Positions 1 to 11,534 of a stretch of DNA of 64,000 nucleotides are shown here, in pieces. Position 1 is the stretch's first letter. The number at the start of each line of letters is the position of its first letter. The stretch spans positions 8,320,001 through 8,384,000 of the forward strand of contig CM044306.1 of the NCBI GenBank assembly GCA_024291935.2, read 5' to 3'. The notes beneath the pieces were generated by a model. It was given only the letters and a program-made list of their open reading frames with translations, did not search any database and was not told the origin of the DNA. Made by a program: the position numbers and the translations under genes. This DNA is from Okapia johnstoni (lineage: Eukaryota > Chordata > Mammalia > Artiodactyla > Giraffidae).

Positions 1-357
1 GCGGGTGCCTGCCTGATAACCTGGGCTGGACGGCCCCTGGAAGGTGCCACAGAAGGACAGAACAGCTGCGTGGTCAGGTCAGGGAGGCAGGGTCAAAGAC
101 TAGGGAGGGGCTGGGAGTCAGAGGGAGTGTGTAGGTGCCCCGTGGGCACTGTAGAGACTGCAGGCTGGGGGCCTAACGCAGGGTTCTGAGCCCAGAAAGT
201 CCAAATTCATGGTGTGGGCAGGGCTGGTTCCTTCTGCTCGGCCTTTCCTCCAGCTCCTGTGGGGTCCCGCCGACCTTGGTGCCCTGGCTGGTAGAAGCTT
301 CCCTCCAGTCTGCTCCGTCTCTGTCTCCGCTCTTAGGAGGGACCCTCACTCTCAGAT
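1..357. other. Intronic sequence, nothing recognised
   Basis: GC-rich, non-repetitive by eye. No exon-like open frame with splice sites and no repeat family recognised. Confidence 0.6.
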
Positions 358-556
358 TTTGTGTGCTCAATTGTGTCCAACTCTTGGAGACCTTATGGAC
401 TGTAGCCCGCCAGGCTCCTCTGTCCATGGGATTCTCCAGGCAAGAATTATGGAGTGGGTCGCCATTTCCTCCTCCAGGGGATCTTCGTGACCCAGGGATC
501 GAATCTGGGTCTCCCAGAACTGCACACAGATTCTTTACCACTGAGCCACAAGGGTT
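358..556 (-). mobile_element. Bov-tA SINE, reverse orientation
   Basis: Read on the minus strand this gives the tRNA-like head with a B-box-like segment (here seen as its complement, cccagggatcgaatctggg) followed by the Bov-A body. The plus strand shows the diagnostic ccaggctcctctgtccatgg and ttctttaccactgagccac blocks. Full or near full length, a few percent diverged by eye. Confidence 0.92.
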
Positions 557-3152
557 CTTTCCAAGTTCCAGATTGTTGTGTGGCGTTAGCCAGGAGCTTG
601 CCATCTCTGGTGAGTGCCCACTAAGGTCTTCAGAGAGGAGTCCTGCAGGCAGCCTCGCTCAGCCCCCACCAGGGCTCTTTGGAACAGCTGGGTGGCCCCT
701 GGGAGCCCCTTCCAGAATCTTCTCGGGGTCCAGCTGTGGCCTGTCTCACTCTACAAACCCACTTCCTCCTTCTGGTTTTCTGGACTCCTCCTTCTCTGCC
801 AACCACCCACCGGAGTGTAGAGACCAAGTCCCCCTGAACCTGCGAGTCAGCCTTGATGCCTGTAGGGCTTTGCGGTCACTGAGACACCTTCCTCTTGCCC
901 AGCCCAGCTCGGCCAGTTTGGGGTCATGCACTGTGACCCACTCCATTCCTCGGGAGGCCTGGGGGAGCAGCTGGACTCCAGGGTGCTGCCCTAACCGGGG
1001 CCTGAACTTTGCTCCTCGGGTCACTGTCCCCTGTAATTAGGCCGGAGCTCATATGGGCCTGGGCAGCAGCTGCCTGCCGCCGCCCCCAGGCCACAGCCCA
1101 GAGATGTACAGAGCTCCATCTGGTGTGATTAATGGAGGCTCCACCTGGGCCCAGCAGCCCCTGGTATTAGGCTTTTTCTTTTTTTTTGCATTTTTTAAGT
1201 GTTCCTACCATTTCGTGCTGTAGTCAGCGGGGTGATTCCTCTGTCCACTGGTTGGGGAACGACCAACCCGCTCTGGGCTGAGAACAGAGAAGGGAACTGG
1301 AGCTTCTCCAGGAGGGGCCGTCACACTGACCACCGGCCTGACAGCCTGGTGCCGTGGAGCCGAGACTGACTGGGAGTCTCTGGGTCCTGCTCTGCCCCCC
1401 ACCCAGTCATGGGGAGGAACCAGCACGGTCACGGACGGACAGGTGGCTGTGAGCAGGCCGGCTTGCCCACAGACTCTTATTGTGGACAGGATGATTCTTG
1501 CTCCGTGGTCAGGGGTGGGGCTGGGGAAGCACCTAGGGAACAGCCGTCCATGGGACCCACTGGTCGGCGGAGGGGCTGTGCTCCAATATGGAAGCAGCTC
1601 CTCTGTCCTCTGTGCAGGACAGGACCCCCTCGGGGCATCTAGGGCTGCGGGAGAGGGGTGTGTGCATTAAGGGGGAGGGGTATGTAGATTAAGGGGCCCT
1701 GTAGCCTTTGCACCCTCAGAGCTGCAGCCTGTGCCTTCAGGTTTTGAAGTCAGCCTCCTCTCAGGGGCTGCCTCCTGCCCTCCTCGGCTGCCATTTATCA
1801 GGGAACCTTTGACCCACGGAGGCCAGAAGGGTCCTCTGTCCCCTCCTGTCCGCTGCAGGCTGGGCCACACCTAGGCCGCCTTCTTCAGCCTTTCAGGAAG
1901 CCTGGGTTCACCGCCTCCACCCGCCCCCCACCCCACGTCCCCACCCGGGTCAGGATATTTTTCCCCTATCTTCCCGCATCTCTGCGCATGTAGCTTTGGC
2001 CCAGTTCTGTCTGTCCTCTCTCTGCAGAGTAGAGCTCACAGCTGATCTAAGGGGGAGGACAGATGGGTCTGAATGCACTCGTGTTCTCATAACTTTTAAT
2101 TTTACTATGGAAAGAAGGAAGTGCACTGTCTTAGGGTGATTGTTAGAGTCGGCCTGGAATGACTCCGGTGTCACCAGAGCCAGGGGAAACCGGGAGATGG
2201 CCGGCGTGGGAAGAGGCCCCAAGTTAAGAAGTGGCTTCCTTGTGACATTTGTTGTGGTTTTGCTCTGTAGGGAGAGATTTCTTGAAGCAGAAGTTGCTAC
2301 GTGGCTGTCCCACGATGCCTACCAGGGTCTCTTCTGTCAGGCGGCTCCTTGACCCTGAGAGCCGTCACCCAGGACCCTTCTCTGTTGGCAGGAGGGCAGG
2401 AGGGGAGCACGGGTAATGAACCCACCTTAGCTGGTTGGACTTGTTGCCTTGATGGGAACACTTGGGAGTAAACAGGGTGCCCTGACTGAGGACCATGAAG
2501 CAACAGGTGTGAGTGGGGATGTCCCGGGGGGCTGGACGTCCCGGGGGGCCCTGCCCCAGGAAGATGGGGGTGGGGAGGCTCAGAGGCTGGATGAGGGTGG
2601 TAGCCCGCAGCAGGAACGGGTCACCTGGCCAAGGCATCAGCAGCTGTGAAGGTCTGGGGTGAGCTGGTGGCTGGGGCAGGCCGAGAGGGGAGAGGGCCTT
2701 CCCGCCAAGGCGCCCGTGTGCCCCGCCAGAGCTGGTGAGGCCCCGCGGGATGTGGCTTCAGCATCAACAGAAACCAAGGAGGCTGAGCGGAGAGGCCACG
2801 GTGGCCGAAAGGCTTGTTCTGGATCCTTCTCCTGCGGCTGCCAAGTGCTCCAGACCAGGGGGCGCTTCAGGCGATAGAAATGTGGTCTCTCTTGGGTCTA
2901 GAGGCCAGAAGTCGGGCGTGGGCGGCACTGGTTCCTTCTGGAGACTCTGAGGGAAGGTCTCATCCAGGCCCCTCTCCCGGCTCCAGCAACGAGAATCCTC
3001 GGCATCCTTGGCTTGTGGGTGCACCCTTCCATCTTCACACAGCTTCTCTGTCATCTTCTCCTTTTCTGTGTCGTATGAGGATACCTGTCTGGGTTCAGGG
3101 CCCGCCCTCATCAAGGATGGTCTCACCTTGAGAGCCTACCCTGAGTCCATCT
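557..3152. other. Unique intronic sequence with a possible conserved non-coding patch
   Basis: No gene or young repeat recognised. About 1030-1215 stands out: compact E-box and TAATGG-type motifs (CAGCTG near 1066, gtgattaatggagg near 1123) followed by a T-rich run at 1170-1185, in a non-repetitive context. This is only a suggestion of a conserved element. A short imperfect tandem of a gtcccggggggc-containing unit lies at 2520-2553. Confidence 0.4.
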
Positions 3153-3390
3153 GCGTGCTAAGCGTGCATGCTAAGTCACTTCAGTTGTGTCCGACTCTTT
3201 GCGACCCTGTGGACTATAGCCCACCAGGCTCCTCTGTCCGTAGAATTCTCCAGGCAAGAATACTAGAGTGGGTTGTCATTCTCTCCCTCAGGGAATCTCC
3301 CCAGTGATCAAACCCTCGTCTCTTATATTTCCTGCACTGGCAAGTGGGTTCTTCACCACTAGTGCCACCTGGGAAGCCCAGGGACCCTTT
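3153..3390 (-). mobile_element. Bov-tA SINE, reverse orientation
   Basis: The plus strand carries cttcagttgtgtccgactct and caccaggctcctctgtccg, the complement of the Bov-A body, then a diverged head ending ccacctgggaagcc. More diverged than most copies here, with a shortened and altered B-box region. Confidence 0.88.
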
Positions 3391-4042
3391 TTCCACATCA
3401 CTTTCACAGGTGCTAGAGTTAGGAGTCAGACATACCATCTTGTTGGCCACTGTGGGACCAATGTCCTCTGCAGACAGCTTAGGATTTGGATGCCCTTGTA
3501 CAGGCATCAGGCAGGATCCATTCTAGGTGGATTAGATCCTATAGCTGGGCTGGGGAGGGCAGGTTCGCCGGTGTCCTCTCTTGCCAGCATGCAAGAGAGC
3601 TTTTTCCAGGGAGAAATTAATGTGATGAATTGGGGATTAAGAGAGGGTCTGGAATCTGAGGGCTGGCTGTTGACCACAGCTGCCACTGGGCTGCCTGCCT
3701 GTCGTGGGTGGGTTCTTGTTCATGTCCTGAGTTGAGGGGGCCAGGGTCCCTTTTGCAGTCTTTTTGGTGCCTGGAAGCATCATGGGCGGGAAGGGCTTTG
3801 TGGAGGGTGTCCCTGTGGTGAGTGGCAGCCTGGGGAGGGAGGAGGAGGGGGCCTGCTTGTTTCTCTTGGCCCAACTTGGCAACCCAGCTGGCGGGCACAG
3901 CCGACCTCCTTCGCACGTCGCTGTTCCAGGGCGGGCGGTGGGCCAGGCCTCCCAGGGGGGAGACTGTGAGGAGCAAGAAGGCACCCCAGAGTGCCCATAT
4001 CCTAACAGCTGAAGGAAAAGACAGTCCTCACATTGTTGGGGG
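3391..4042. other. Intronic sequence, nothing recognised
   Basis: GC-rich with no repeat family or exon recognised. Long overlapping open frames on both strands here are typical of stop-poor GC-rich DNA. Confidence 0.5.
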
Positions 4043-4228
4043 AGGATCTTCCAGGCGGTCCAGTGGTTAAGACTTCGCCTTCCAATGCAGGGTGTGTGGG
4101 TTCAATCCCTGGTTGGGAAGCTAAGACCCCATATACCTCTAGGCCAAAATACCAAAACATAAGACAGAAACAATTGTAACAAGTTCAATACAGACTTTGA
4201 AAATGGTCCACGTTAAAAAAAAATCTTA
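4043..4228 (+). mobile_element. CHR-type (CHR-2-like) tRNA-derived SINE
   Basis: Starts with the head ggcggtccagtggttaagac, followed by ggttcaatccctggttggg and a 'gaagctaagaccccatat' type body, ending in an A-run near 4215. This is the cetartiodactyl CHR layout, distinct from Bov-tA because there is no Bov-A body. Confidence 0.8.
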
Positions 4229-4257
4229 GATTAATTGAGAGGAGTGGAGAGGTTGGG

Positions 4258-4473
4258 GGCTTTCCAGGTGGCACTAGTGGTAAAAAAAAAACCCACCCAC
4301 CAGTGCAGGAGGCATAGAAGACACGAGTTTGATCCCTCGGTCAGGAAGATCCCCTGGAGGAGGGCATGGCAACCCCCTCCAGTATTCTTGCCTAGAGAAT
4401 CCCATGGACAAAGGAACCTGTCGGGCTGCAGTTCATGGGGTCACAAAGAGTCGGACGTGACTTAGTACGCACT
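4258..4473 (+). mobile_element. Bov-tA SINE, forward orientation
   Basis: Head ctttccaggtggcactagtg, an A-run insertion in the head, then gaagatcccctggaggaggg and ggcaaccccctccagtattc, ending gagtcggacgtgacttag. Complete with moderate divergence. Confidence 0.92.
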
Positions 4474-7400
4474 TGGAGAAGCTGACCTCACGCTTTTTGC
4501 GTGAGTTTCTCGAGCACCTGGTGAACCCAGAGTTCTCAGGGGCACTGGCCTCGCCCCACGTGGCCCCTCAGGGCTCAGTGGAAGTGGCTCCACTGGGTCC
4601 TTCCACGTGGAACAGTGCAGGGTGCGGAGGTGCAGGCCTGCATCTGGTCAGGGAGCAGGGGCCGTGTGCTGCCCTCAGCCACGTGTGCAGCTAAGCCCAG
4701 GGTGGCCAGTGTCCTCAGCCACCACGCTGGCCCCCAGGACCCTGAGCCGGAGTGGGAGGCAGGATGGGGCTGGTGCCAGACGAGGTTCTTAGGCCGTGTC
4801 TGGACCCACAGCCCGGCCAGGCCTGCTCGGGGAGGGCGGGGAGAGGCCTCGGGAGGATCCAGAGCTGCGGGTGCTAGTGCTGGGTCTCCTCTCTTCCTTT
4901 ATTTGGACTTTGTCTTTGGCTGGGTCGTTGTTAAACAAATGTGTTCCTCGGTGGGAAACCCAGGGCCACCCGCTGCCATTGCTGTTTACCAATGTCCTTG
5001 TCCCGGGCTCTGCTGGGCCACGGTGTCTATTTTAAGCGCTTCCTTTTGGACTGTTTTGCTTCCGGAGGACATCCCCTCCCATTGAGACTCCACTGGGGGT
5101 ACTGGGGGACCCCAGAGTGCTTACCTGTCAGTTACTGCCCCAAGGCTGTTTCCTGGGGAAGAATGCTAACCGCTTCTGCCTTCCTGGCGTGGGGCGCTAG
5201 GTGGGCACCAGGGGCAGATACTGGCCGTGGATGTGATGGACTCAAGGGAAAGAGGGGTCGTGCAGCCTTGTCCATCCCCGCCGAGGTGCACAGACAAATG
5301 GTAATTATACCAACGACAGCTATGATTGCTGCCCGGGCATCGCCATGTCCGTCTGCCACTGACACAGCTGACAAGGCACATGGAGAAGCGGAGGCCCAGC
5401 GGTAACAGTGGTCGTGCCACCGTGTTCGAGCCCCTGCATTTATTTGGTCCCGAGGCAGGAGCCCACCGTGCGTCCAGGCTGCAAGGCCCCCACACCTGGC
5501 CAGCTCTCAGCTCATCCGAGGCACGCAGGGCCATTGTCCTGCCCTGTCCTCTGTCTGGAACTGTCTCTCTGACCCCACCCAGCCCCCCTTTCCCCAGTGA
5601 ATTTGTTCGTTCGCTGGGACCATGTCTTGCTTTTGTGGCCTTGGGTTCCTTCCCTTTGCAGGCGTGTTATTTCAGGGACTGGTCCGTTGGCCTGTTGATT
5701 CTTCTTCTGTCTTCTCTGCCGCCCTGAAGGGAGCTTGTCCACCCAGCTGCAGCGCCAGCTCCTGTTCCCCATGGGAGAATGTAACCAGGGGGACTGAGTC
5801 CACCCCAGGGGTCACACATGCCCCAGACTCGCTCTGATGGGTTTCTCTGTGCTCTTTCTCAGCAGCCTCAGGCCAGGGAGCAGGGAGGTGCCCTCCACCT
5901 GGCACCCTGGGTTCCCTGGGTGTCTGACTCTGGCTCCCATGTGGCCACTGTTCCTCAGGACAGAACTTGCTTTGCTGCTGCCTGGAAGAGATTCACACTG
6001 ACCAGGGCCACTGCTTCTGGAGCCTGAGCCTGGATCAGAAGCCCCCTGAGCTGTGACAGTGGCCACGTTGCTCCTTCCATGGGCTCTGACCTTGGTTTTA
6101 ACCTTGTTCTTTGCATAACATTTGTCCCAGGCTGGAGCAGGGCTGTAGGGCTTGTCCCATGTCCCCTCTCCAGACTGAGGTGTGCTCCAGGAAGTGCTCC
6201 AGAGCGAGGAGAGGTATGCTCACAGCTGCGCCCTCACAATGGCCTCTTGTCTGCAGCGCATTCCTCCTTAAACAGGCCCAGATCCAGGCTGCTCTCGCCC
6301 CGACCCCTGCAGGCACGATGCCGGGAGGTTTGCATTTGGCCAGGCGGCCAGGCCTGTGCGGCAGGCAGCTGAGACTGTAGGTGTTTGATGGACCAGGAGA
6401 GGCTGGGCCAGAGGCGGGGTGATCCACACCCTCCCCCTCTTCTTAGCAGGGTTTGTTTTTTAAGAACAGTGTTGATGGTTTTATCCCCTAAAAATATGAA
6501 GTGACCCGCATTAGCGTAGGTACCTTGGGAAAAGGCAGGAAAGTGTAATGAATTAAACAGCCACCTTAATTCCATCCAGAGATGTCTGTTTTCCTCCAGT
6601 GTGCGGGCGCATGTGTGTGTGTGTGCGCGCATGTGTGAGAGACGACGTCAGGCCTGTGCACGCATCTTGGGTTGTTCTGCTATTTTTACTTAGTATTCTC
6701 AGCATTTCTCCTCTTCAGAACCATGATTTTGATGACTTTGCAGGACTTCGGCATATGGGTTCAGAAAATGTCCGTAAACTCGAATTGTTTCCAGCATTTG
6801 CTGTTTTAATGCTGATGCAAATGTCTCATACATAAATCTTTCTGTAGATCTGATCATTTCCTGGGGGGTGAATTCTCCGCAGTGAGCCAAAGGTCTTCAG
6901 GCTCTTGTACACATGGGGGTGGGCGGGTGGGGGCCGAGGACAGCTTTCGAGAGCAAGGGAGGTTCAAGCCTGGTTTTGTGGGCAGGGATCTTGCATTCAC
7001 GAGAGGAAGGAAGGGAATGGTGTGAGCAGGGGTGGGCCCTCGTGCCCCGTGGGCGATGGCAGTTCTTTCCCCTCCCAGTGGCAGTGTGGGGACCCTCCCA
7101 GTACAGCCTGGCCCCATATTTGTCAGGCGCCCTGCAACGGTGCATTCATCCTGTCCAGCTGGGCACCTCTAGCCTGCTGACTGGGGGCATTAACATCCTG
7201 CAGGCAGGAGAGGAAGCAGCCTCATTGCCACTCCCCACTGGCCTGGTCCATTGAAAGGCCACTTTCTGCCCATCAGTCCCTCAGACAGCCGGTCATCAGA
7301 TGTGGTCACCTAGGGGTGTCCATTCTGCAAAATGACCAGCTCCTGAACACTGTTGTTGGCTCCACGGCCACACGTGGACACCCTGGGCTGCCTGCCTCTC

Positions 7401-8039
7401 CACCAGGAGCAGGGAGAGAGTAAAGTGAAAAAAATACCTGCTGCCATGGTGGGTTATACCCATTCTTCAAGGAGGAAATGGAGGGTCTTGGCAGGGAGAG
7501 TTTGACCCAGGGAAGGGAGGTGGCTGTGCGTGTGTGGGCACGACTGGAGTGTGTTTCTAGGACGCCCATGGGGGACGGGATACCAGAGGACCCTGTCTTG
7601 CCAACTTCATGACAAGCCGCCTCCTAATTTTTCCCAGCTGGGTGCTCATCACGTCACGACATCCTCTGTGTAGAGACAGCTGCTCCCGGGGTGTCCCTTG
7701 CAGAGCCTGCCTTAAAAAAAAAAAAAAAAAGATCTTTGGTTTCATCACCAAATATTTTGGGGTAAATCTCGAGCGATGTTATTCTGTGATGACTTCTCCC
7801 ACTGGCCGGGGTTTCGTGTGACTCTGGGAAAGGAAAAAGGAGGCTGCTTTTCCTCCCCTGGGTCCCTGATGCACTTTTCTGGAGCTCGGCCACGCTTCCG
7901 TCCGTCCGTCTGCTGGACGTTTGCTGAGTGTGGTTGGGGCTGGATTGGGGCTGGGTGCAGAGTGGGGGTGATAGCACCCGCAGGAAGGGCCCCAGACAAC
8001 CTTGTAGCCAAGAGGTTTCATCCGTCTAATGGTCCCTGT
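4474..8039. other. Intronic sequence with weak old-repeat traces
   Basis: No exon recognised. About 6450-6890 is AT-rich and resembles an old LINE relic (its last part reads like antisense 3'-end LINE sequence), but I cannot assign a family. Alternating TG/CG dinucleotides occur at 6611-6636, and a 17-base A-run at 7714-7730. Confidence 0.45.
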
Positions 8040-8318
8040 GCTAACTTCCTGTGACTGCTGTAACAAATGACAGCAAACCGCATGGCTTACACAGAAATTG
8101 ACTCTCATGGTTCTGGAGACCGGAAGTTTGAAATCAAGATGTCAGCAGGGCTAGCTTTAGGGAAGAATCCTTCCTGGCTTCTTCCAGCTTATGGTGGCTC
8201 AGGCATCGTTGACTTTTGACTGCGCCACTTCAGTCTCTGCCTCTGTGATCACATTATCTTCTCCTCTGTATGTCTCAGCCCTCTCTCTTCTTTCTCTGAT
8301 AAAGACACTTATAGGGGG
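8040..8318 (-). mobile_element. MaLR-type (ERVL-MaLR) LTR, reverse orientation, first part
   Basis: The plus strand reads ctgtgactgctgtaacaaat, then ctcatggttctggag and a Cys/Pro-like 'cttcttccagcttatggtgg' block, which matches the complement of the 3' half of MLT1/MST-like LTRs. It is interrupted by a Bov-tA and resumes at about 8509. The exact subfamily is uncertain. This is an old retrovirus-like relic with no coding capacity. Confidence 0.6.
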
Positions 8319-8505
8319 ACTCTCTGTGACCCCATGGACTGCAGCCCGCCAGGCTCCTCTGTCCATGGAATTTCCCAGGCAAAAATGCTGAAGTGGGTTG
8401 TCATTTCCCCCTCCAAGGGAATCTTCCCGACCCAGGGATTGAACTCGCGTCTCCTGAAGCTCCTGCATTGCAGGCGAATTCTTTACCACTGAACCATCCA
8501 GGAAT
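8319..8505 (-). mobile_element. Bov-tA SINE inserted in the MaLR LTR, reverse orientation
   Basis: Contains ccaggctcctctgtccatgg and tctttaccactgaaccatcc, the complement of a Bov-tA. LTR-like sequence continues on both sides, so the SINE is the younger insertion. Confidence 0.9.
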
Positions 8506-8508
8506 TAT

Positions 8509-8664
8509 GCAATTTACAGCCCATCCTAAATCCAGAACAATCTCATCTTAAGTCCTTACCTTAGTGACATCTGCAAAGACTTATTTTTTTTTTTTAAAGA
8601 AGGTCACGTTCTCGGTTCTAGGGGTTGGGACTGGGACATAATCTTTGGGGGGACACTGTTTGAA
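8509..8664 (-). mobile_element. MaLR-type LTR, second part
   Basis: Continues with gtgacatctgcaaagactt, a T-run, aaggtcacgttctcggttct and atctttggggggacactgtt. This is the complement of the 5' portion of a MaLR LTR and completes the element begun at 8040. Confidence 0.6.
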
Positions 8665-10956
8665 GTGCAACTGCTCAGGGTGAGATGGGGGTTGAAGTCC
8701 TGGTGCCTGCCTTCCCTGGGCCCACAGTTACAAAGCTGTGATCCAGTCTGGCCTCTAAGTTGTGGAGAGAAAGCACCTGAGGCCCAGGAAGGGACGGAGA
8801 GCTGGCTCATGTAACGGAGGAGAGGACACCGGCTCTCTTCCCAGTCCTAGCAGACTGTGGTGACCAGGGTGACACGGGAGAGAGTGCAGTGAACTGCATG
8901 GGGCCTGGCCAGGCTCTGGGAGGAGGCAAGAGTGAGCCTGGCTTTGGGATGACTTGGGGGTGGGAAGAGGAGTGCTCATTTGTGGGGATGGCGTAAGCCA
9001 TCAACGACACCCCATCAGCCCTGGAGGTTTGCTGACCAGTGACTGTCCTGATGGTGGAAACAGCCCCTGTCTCCTCAGAGAGAACTAGACTAACCAGGGT
9101 GACTGGCGGTGCCAGGCAGTGAATGTCTGGATGGATGATATAGCCGAATGCTAAGTGTGCAGATAGCATGGGGCCAGGGAGTGGCATAAACGAGGAAAAA
9201 CAGCAAAGCCAGGAAGAGTAGCCGAGAAAGGAGAGGGTGGTGGAGGGGCTAGGCGTGTGCTTTTGTTGGAGATTTTGTGCTCTGGGGAGCAGTAATCTGT
9301 GCCCGTGCTGGTCTGGTTCCAACTCATTGCCAAAGCGGGACTGTGGATGGTTGAGTCAGAGAGGGTTTTGCTTTGCTTTGGTGCAGGGTCTTAATTTTTG
9401 TGAGTCTCAGTTGGAGGAGCTTTCAGATGGGCTCCGCAGGGAACAGGGGCACAGGCCTGGCCGGGACTCATAGGTCGTCTCATTCCTGTGGGCAAACCTG
9501 GCAAAGAGCCTTCACCCCTCCTAGTTCCTGTCCTTCCCAACTCAGCCCCAAGGAGTTAGCACCGAGGACTCCTGGACATGCATGTGCTGAGGTGGGTGGG
9601 GTGTGGATCCCTCCTCCAGGGAGCTCACAGACAGACAGGAGCCACTATCAAGGAGAATTTGGACAGTGCTCTCGGGGCGGGGATAGACCAGATGTCTCGG
9701 GAGGCCCTGGGAACCACTAGAGATCACAGTTCTGGGCACTCAGCCCTGGACTTCCTGGCCAGTTTAGCAGCTACTTGACCTCTCTCTCCAGCACTTCAGG
9801 CTTCTTTGGATGCACGGTTTGCACCCAGCGGTATCTTGCTGGACAGCCCCTGGTGAGAGGCGGAGCTGTGCTAGGTTGGGGTCCCTGCACGGGCTTTCCC
9901 TGCCGCCCTTGGCCGTGAAACTGATCAATCTGGAAGTGAAGTCAAGTCATGGTGGGGCCCACTGACTGATTGCAGCCCACAGATGTGATTTTGTTCAGCT
10001 GTACAGTGTTTTTAAGGAGGTTGTTTTGCTTCGCTTGTGCCAGCATTTAAAAATCAAGAGATTACATATTAAAAAAAAAAGAGATCCAGATTTCTCCCCG
10101 AATATGCACAGTTCCCTCTCCGGTCATCCCTACAGGGCCTCAGGGAGGGTTGAGCTTTGCAAGCCAGGATTTTGTGCCCTCTGTCCACCGAGAAGGAGGT
10201 GTGCCCAGGGCTTAGAGAGGGTCCCCCGAGGGGTGCTGCGTTTGGGGAACTGGTAGTACCGGTGGTCGGGTGTCAGAGTCTGGGGTCCCCTTGGCTTCCT
10301 CTTACATCCAGCGCTTCAGAGCACACACTCCCCTGGCCACCCACCCACTCAGCCACCCATCACGCCCTGGTCTTCTGAAGGAGGTTCTGTCTATAGAGAA
10401 GAGATGAGGGCTCTTTGGGAATTTGGAGGAAGTAAGACTGGCAGGAGGGGCTGCTCAGAATGGCCCTGAGAGTTAGGGGAGGAAATGGTGCTGGGTGGTC
10501 CCTGTAATCCTGGGCTCCTGGGGCTGCGAGGTGGGGAGGCGGTGGGAGAGACCCTGTGGGTCGCTGAGGGCCCAGGATGGAAGGAGCTGGTGAGTGTTCC
10601 TGCCACGTGGGCCCCTTCCTCTCTGGTCTTTATAACCGGGAGCAGCTGGAGCAGCTGGTTCTCGTTTGCAGTGAGGCTGTGGGGACCGTGGGGCTGGCGA
10701 CTTCTCGGGCACCATCCCCAGCCCCTTGTGGGGAGCAGACGGACCCTGGTGGAGATGGCAGGGGCTGGGGCAGGCGGAAGCACTGGGCTGTGTGTGGGTG
10801 GGGTGGGAGTTGGGTGATCAGCGTCCCGCATGGGCCTGGGTCAGGCCGGGGCAAGTAGCATGGGATGGAGGCAGATGCCGCTGGGGGCGAGGACTAAGAA
10901 GTTCACAGTGGTGTGGACTTTGCCGGGGTCTCTATTACTCCACCAGGTGGACATCC
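8665..10956. other. Intronic sequence, nothing recognised
   Basis: GC-rich unique sequence with an A-run at 10071-10080. No exon or repeat family recognised. The overlapping frames at 10391-10858 are on both strands and lack family resemblance. Confidence 0.5.
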
Positions 10957-11152
10957 ATGTGGTTAGAACCCTGGGCCTTGGAGGTAGATGCGTCTTCTGG
11001 CTCTGCCGCTCACTACACGCTGCTGGGCACGTTACTTAAGCACCCAGGCCTCGGTTTTCCCATCCATATCAGGGGATTGTAGCATTATTTACAACATGGG
11101 GTTAGGGTAGGGAGCAAATGTGGTTGTGCATGGTAAGCCCAGTGCCTTGCCT
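10957..11152 (+). mobile_element. MIR SINE relic, forward
   Basis: Diverged MIR: 'gttagaaccctgggccttgg', a CTCTGCC(G)CTCACT segment, the core-like 'ggcacgttacttaagcaccc' and the 'ggttttcccatccatatcag' stretch follow the MIR order. Confidence 0.65.
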
Positions 11153-11514
11153 GTTGTTAAAAGTCCCAGCATTGGCTGTTCCTGCTGTCGTTGATATGAT
11201 GGTGTCGTTGAGAAAGAAATCAAAATCCTCTCTTGAGCTGGAGCCATCCTTATAGAAAATGTAGATGGCGGGGCCACTGCCGTGTCAGGACAGAGGAGTC
11301 CTCCAAGCTTCAGTCTTTTCTGTCTCCCTCAGAACGTGTGGCTGCTCGTGCCTCAGCCCCTAGTAGAATGGGACTGTCCCCTTTTCTTCCTGAGAGGTGA
11401 AAGGGCACAGGAGTCTCCCCTCTTGCACCCGGAGCCCTCCCTACCAGCTGCCTTCCGACGTTCACCACTAGCAGGATGCTTCCAGGTGTTTCCCAGCCGT
11501 CTGCTCATCCCATT

Positions 11515-11534
11515 CTCCTTGCTTTGTCTTCCAG
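11515..11534 (+). other. SEPTIN9: Splice acceptor of the septin 9 exon
   Basis: Pyrimidine-rich run ending TCTTCCAG, directly before the first exon base at 11535. A decoy-like strong pyrimidine tract and CAG also occurs near 11306-11332, but it does not fit the known exon start. Confidence 0.9.

Larger units (their letters stand above)
1..11534 (+). other. SEPTIN9: SEPTIN9 intron, 3' part (upstream of the large exon)
   Basis: This is intron by position: it ends at the acceptor of the recognised septin 9 exon (pyrimidine-rich tract, then CAG at 11532-11534). I looked for the short alternative first exons known for this gene, which encode brief isoform-specific N-termini joined to the Ala-Leu-Lys-Arg-Ser-Phe start of the large exon, and did not recognise any here. 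The segment contains four Bov-tA SINEs, one CHR SINE, a MaLR-type LTR, one MIR and otherwise unique GC-rich DNA. Which isoform's intron this is cannot be told from the window. Confidence 0.8.

Noticed and set aside
276..1040. 254-codon plus-strand frame
   Set aside because: Its first ~90 codons are the complement of a Bov-tA SINE. The rest is unremarkable intron.
4043..4228. Possible tRNA gene from the tRNA-like head
   Set aside because: The heads of CHR, Bov-tA and MIR elements are tRNA-derived but have lost the cloverleaf. No intact tRNA gene was found.
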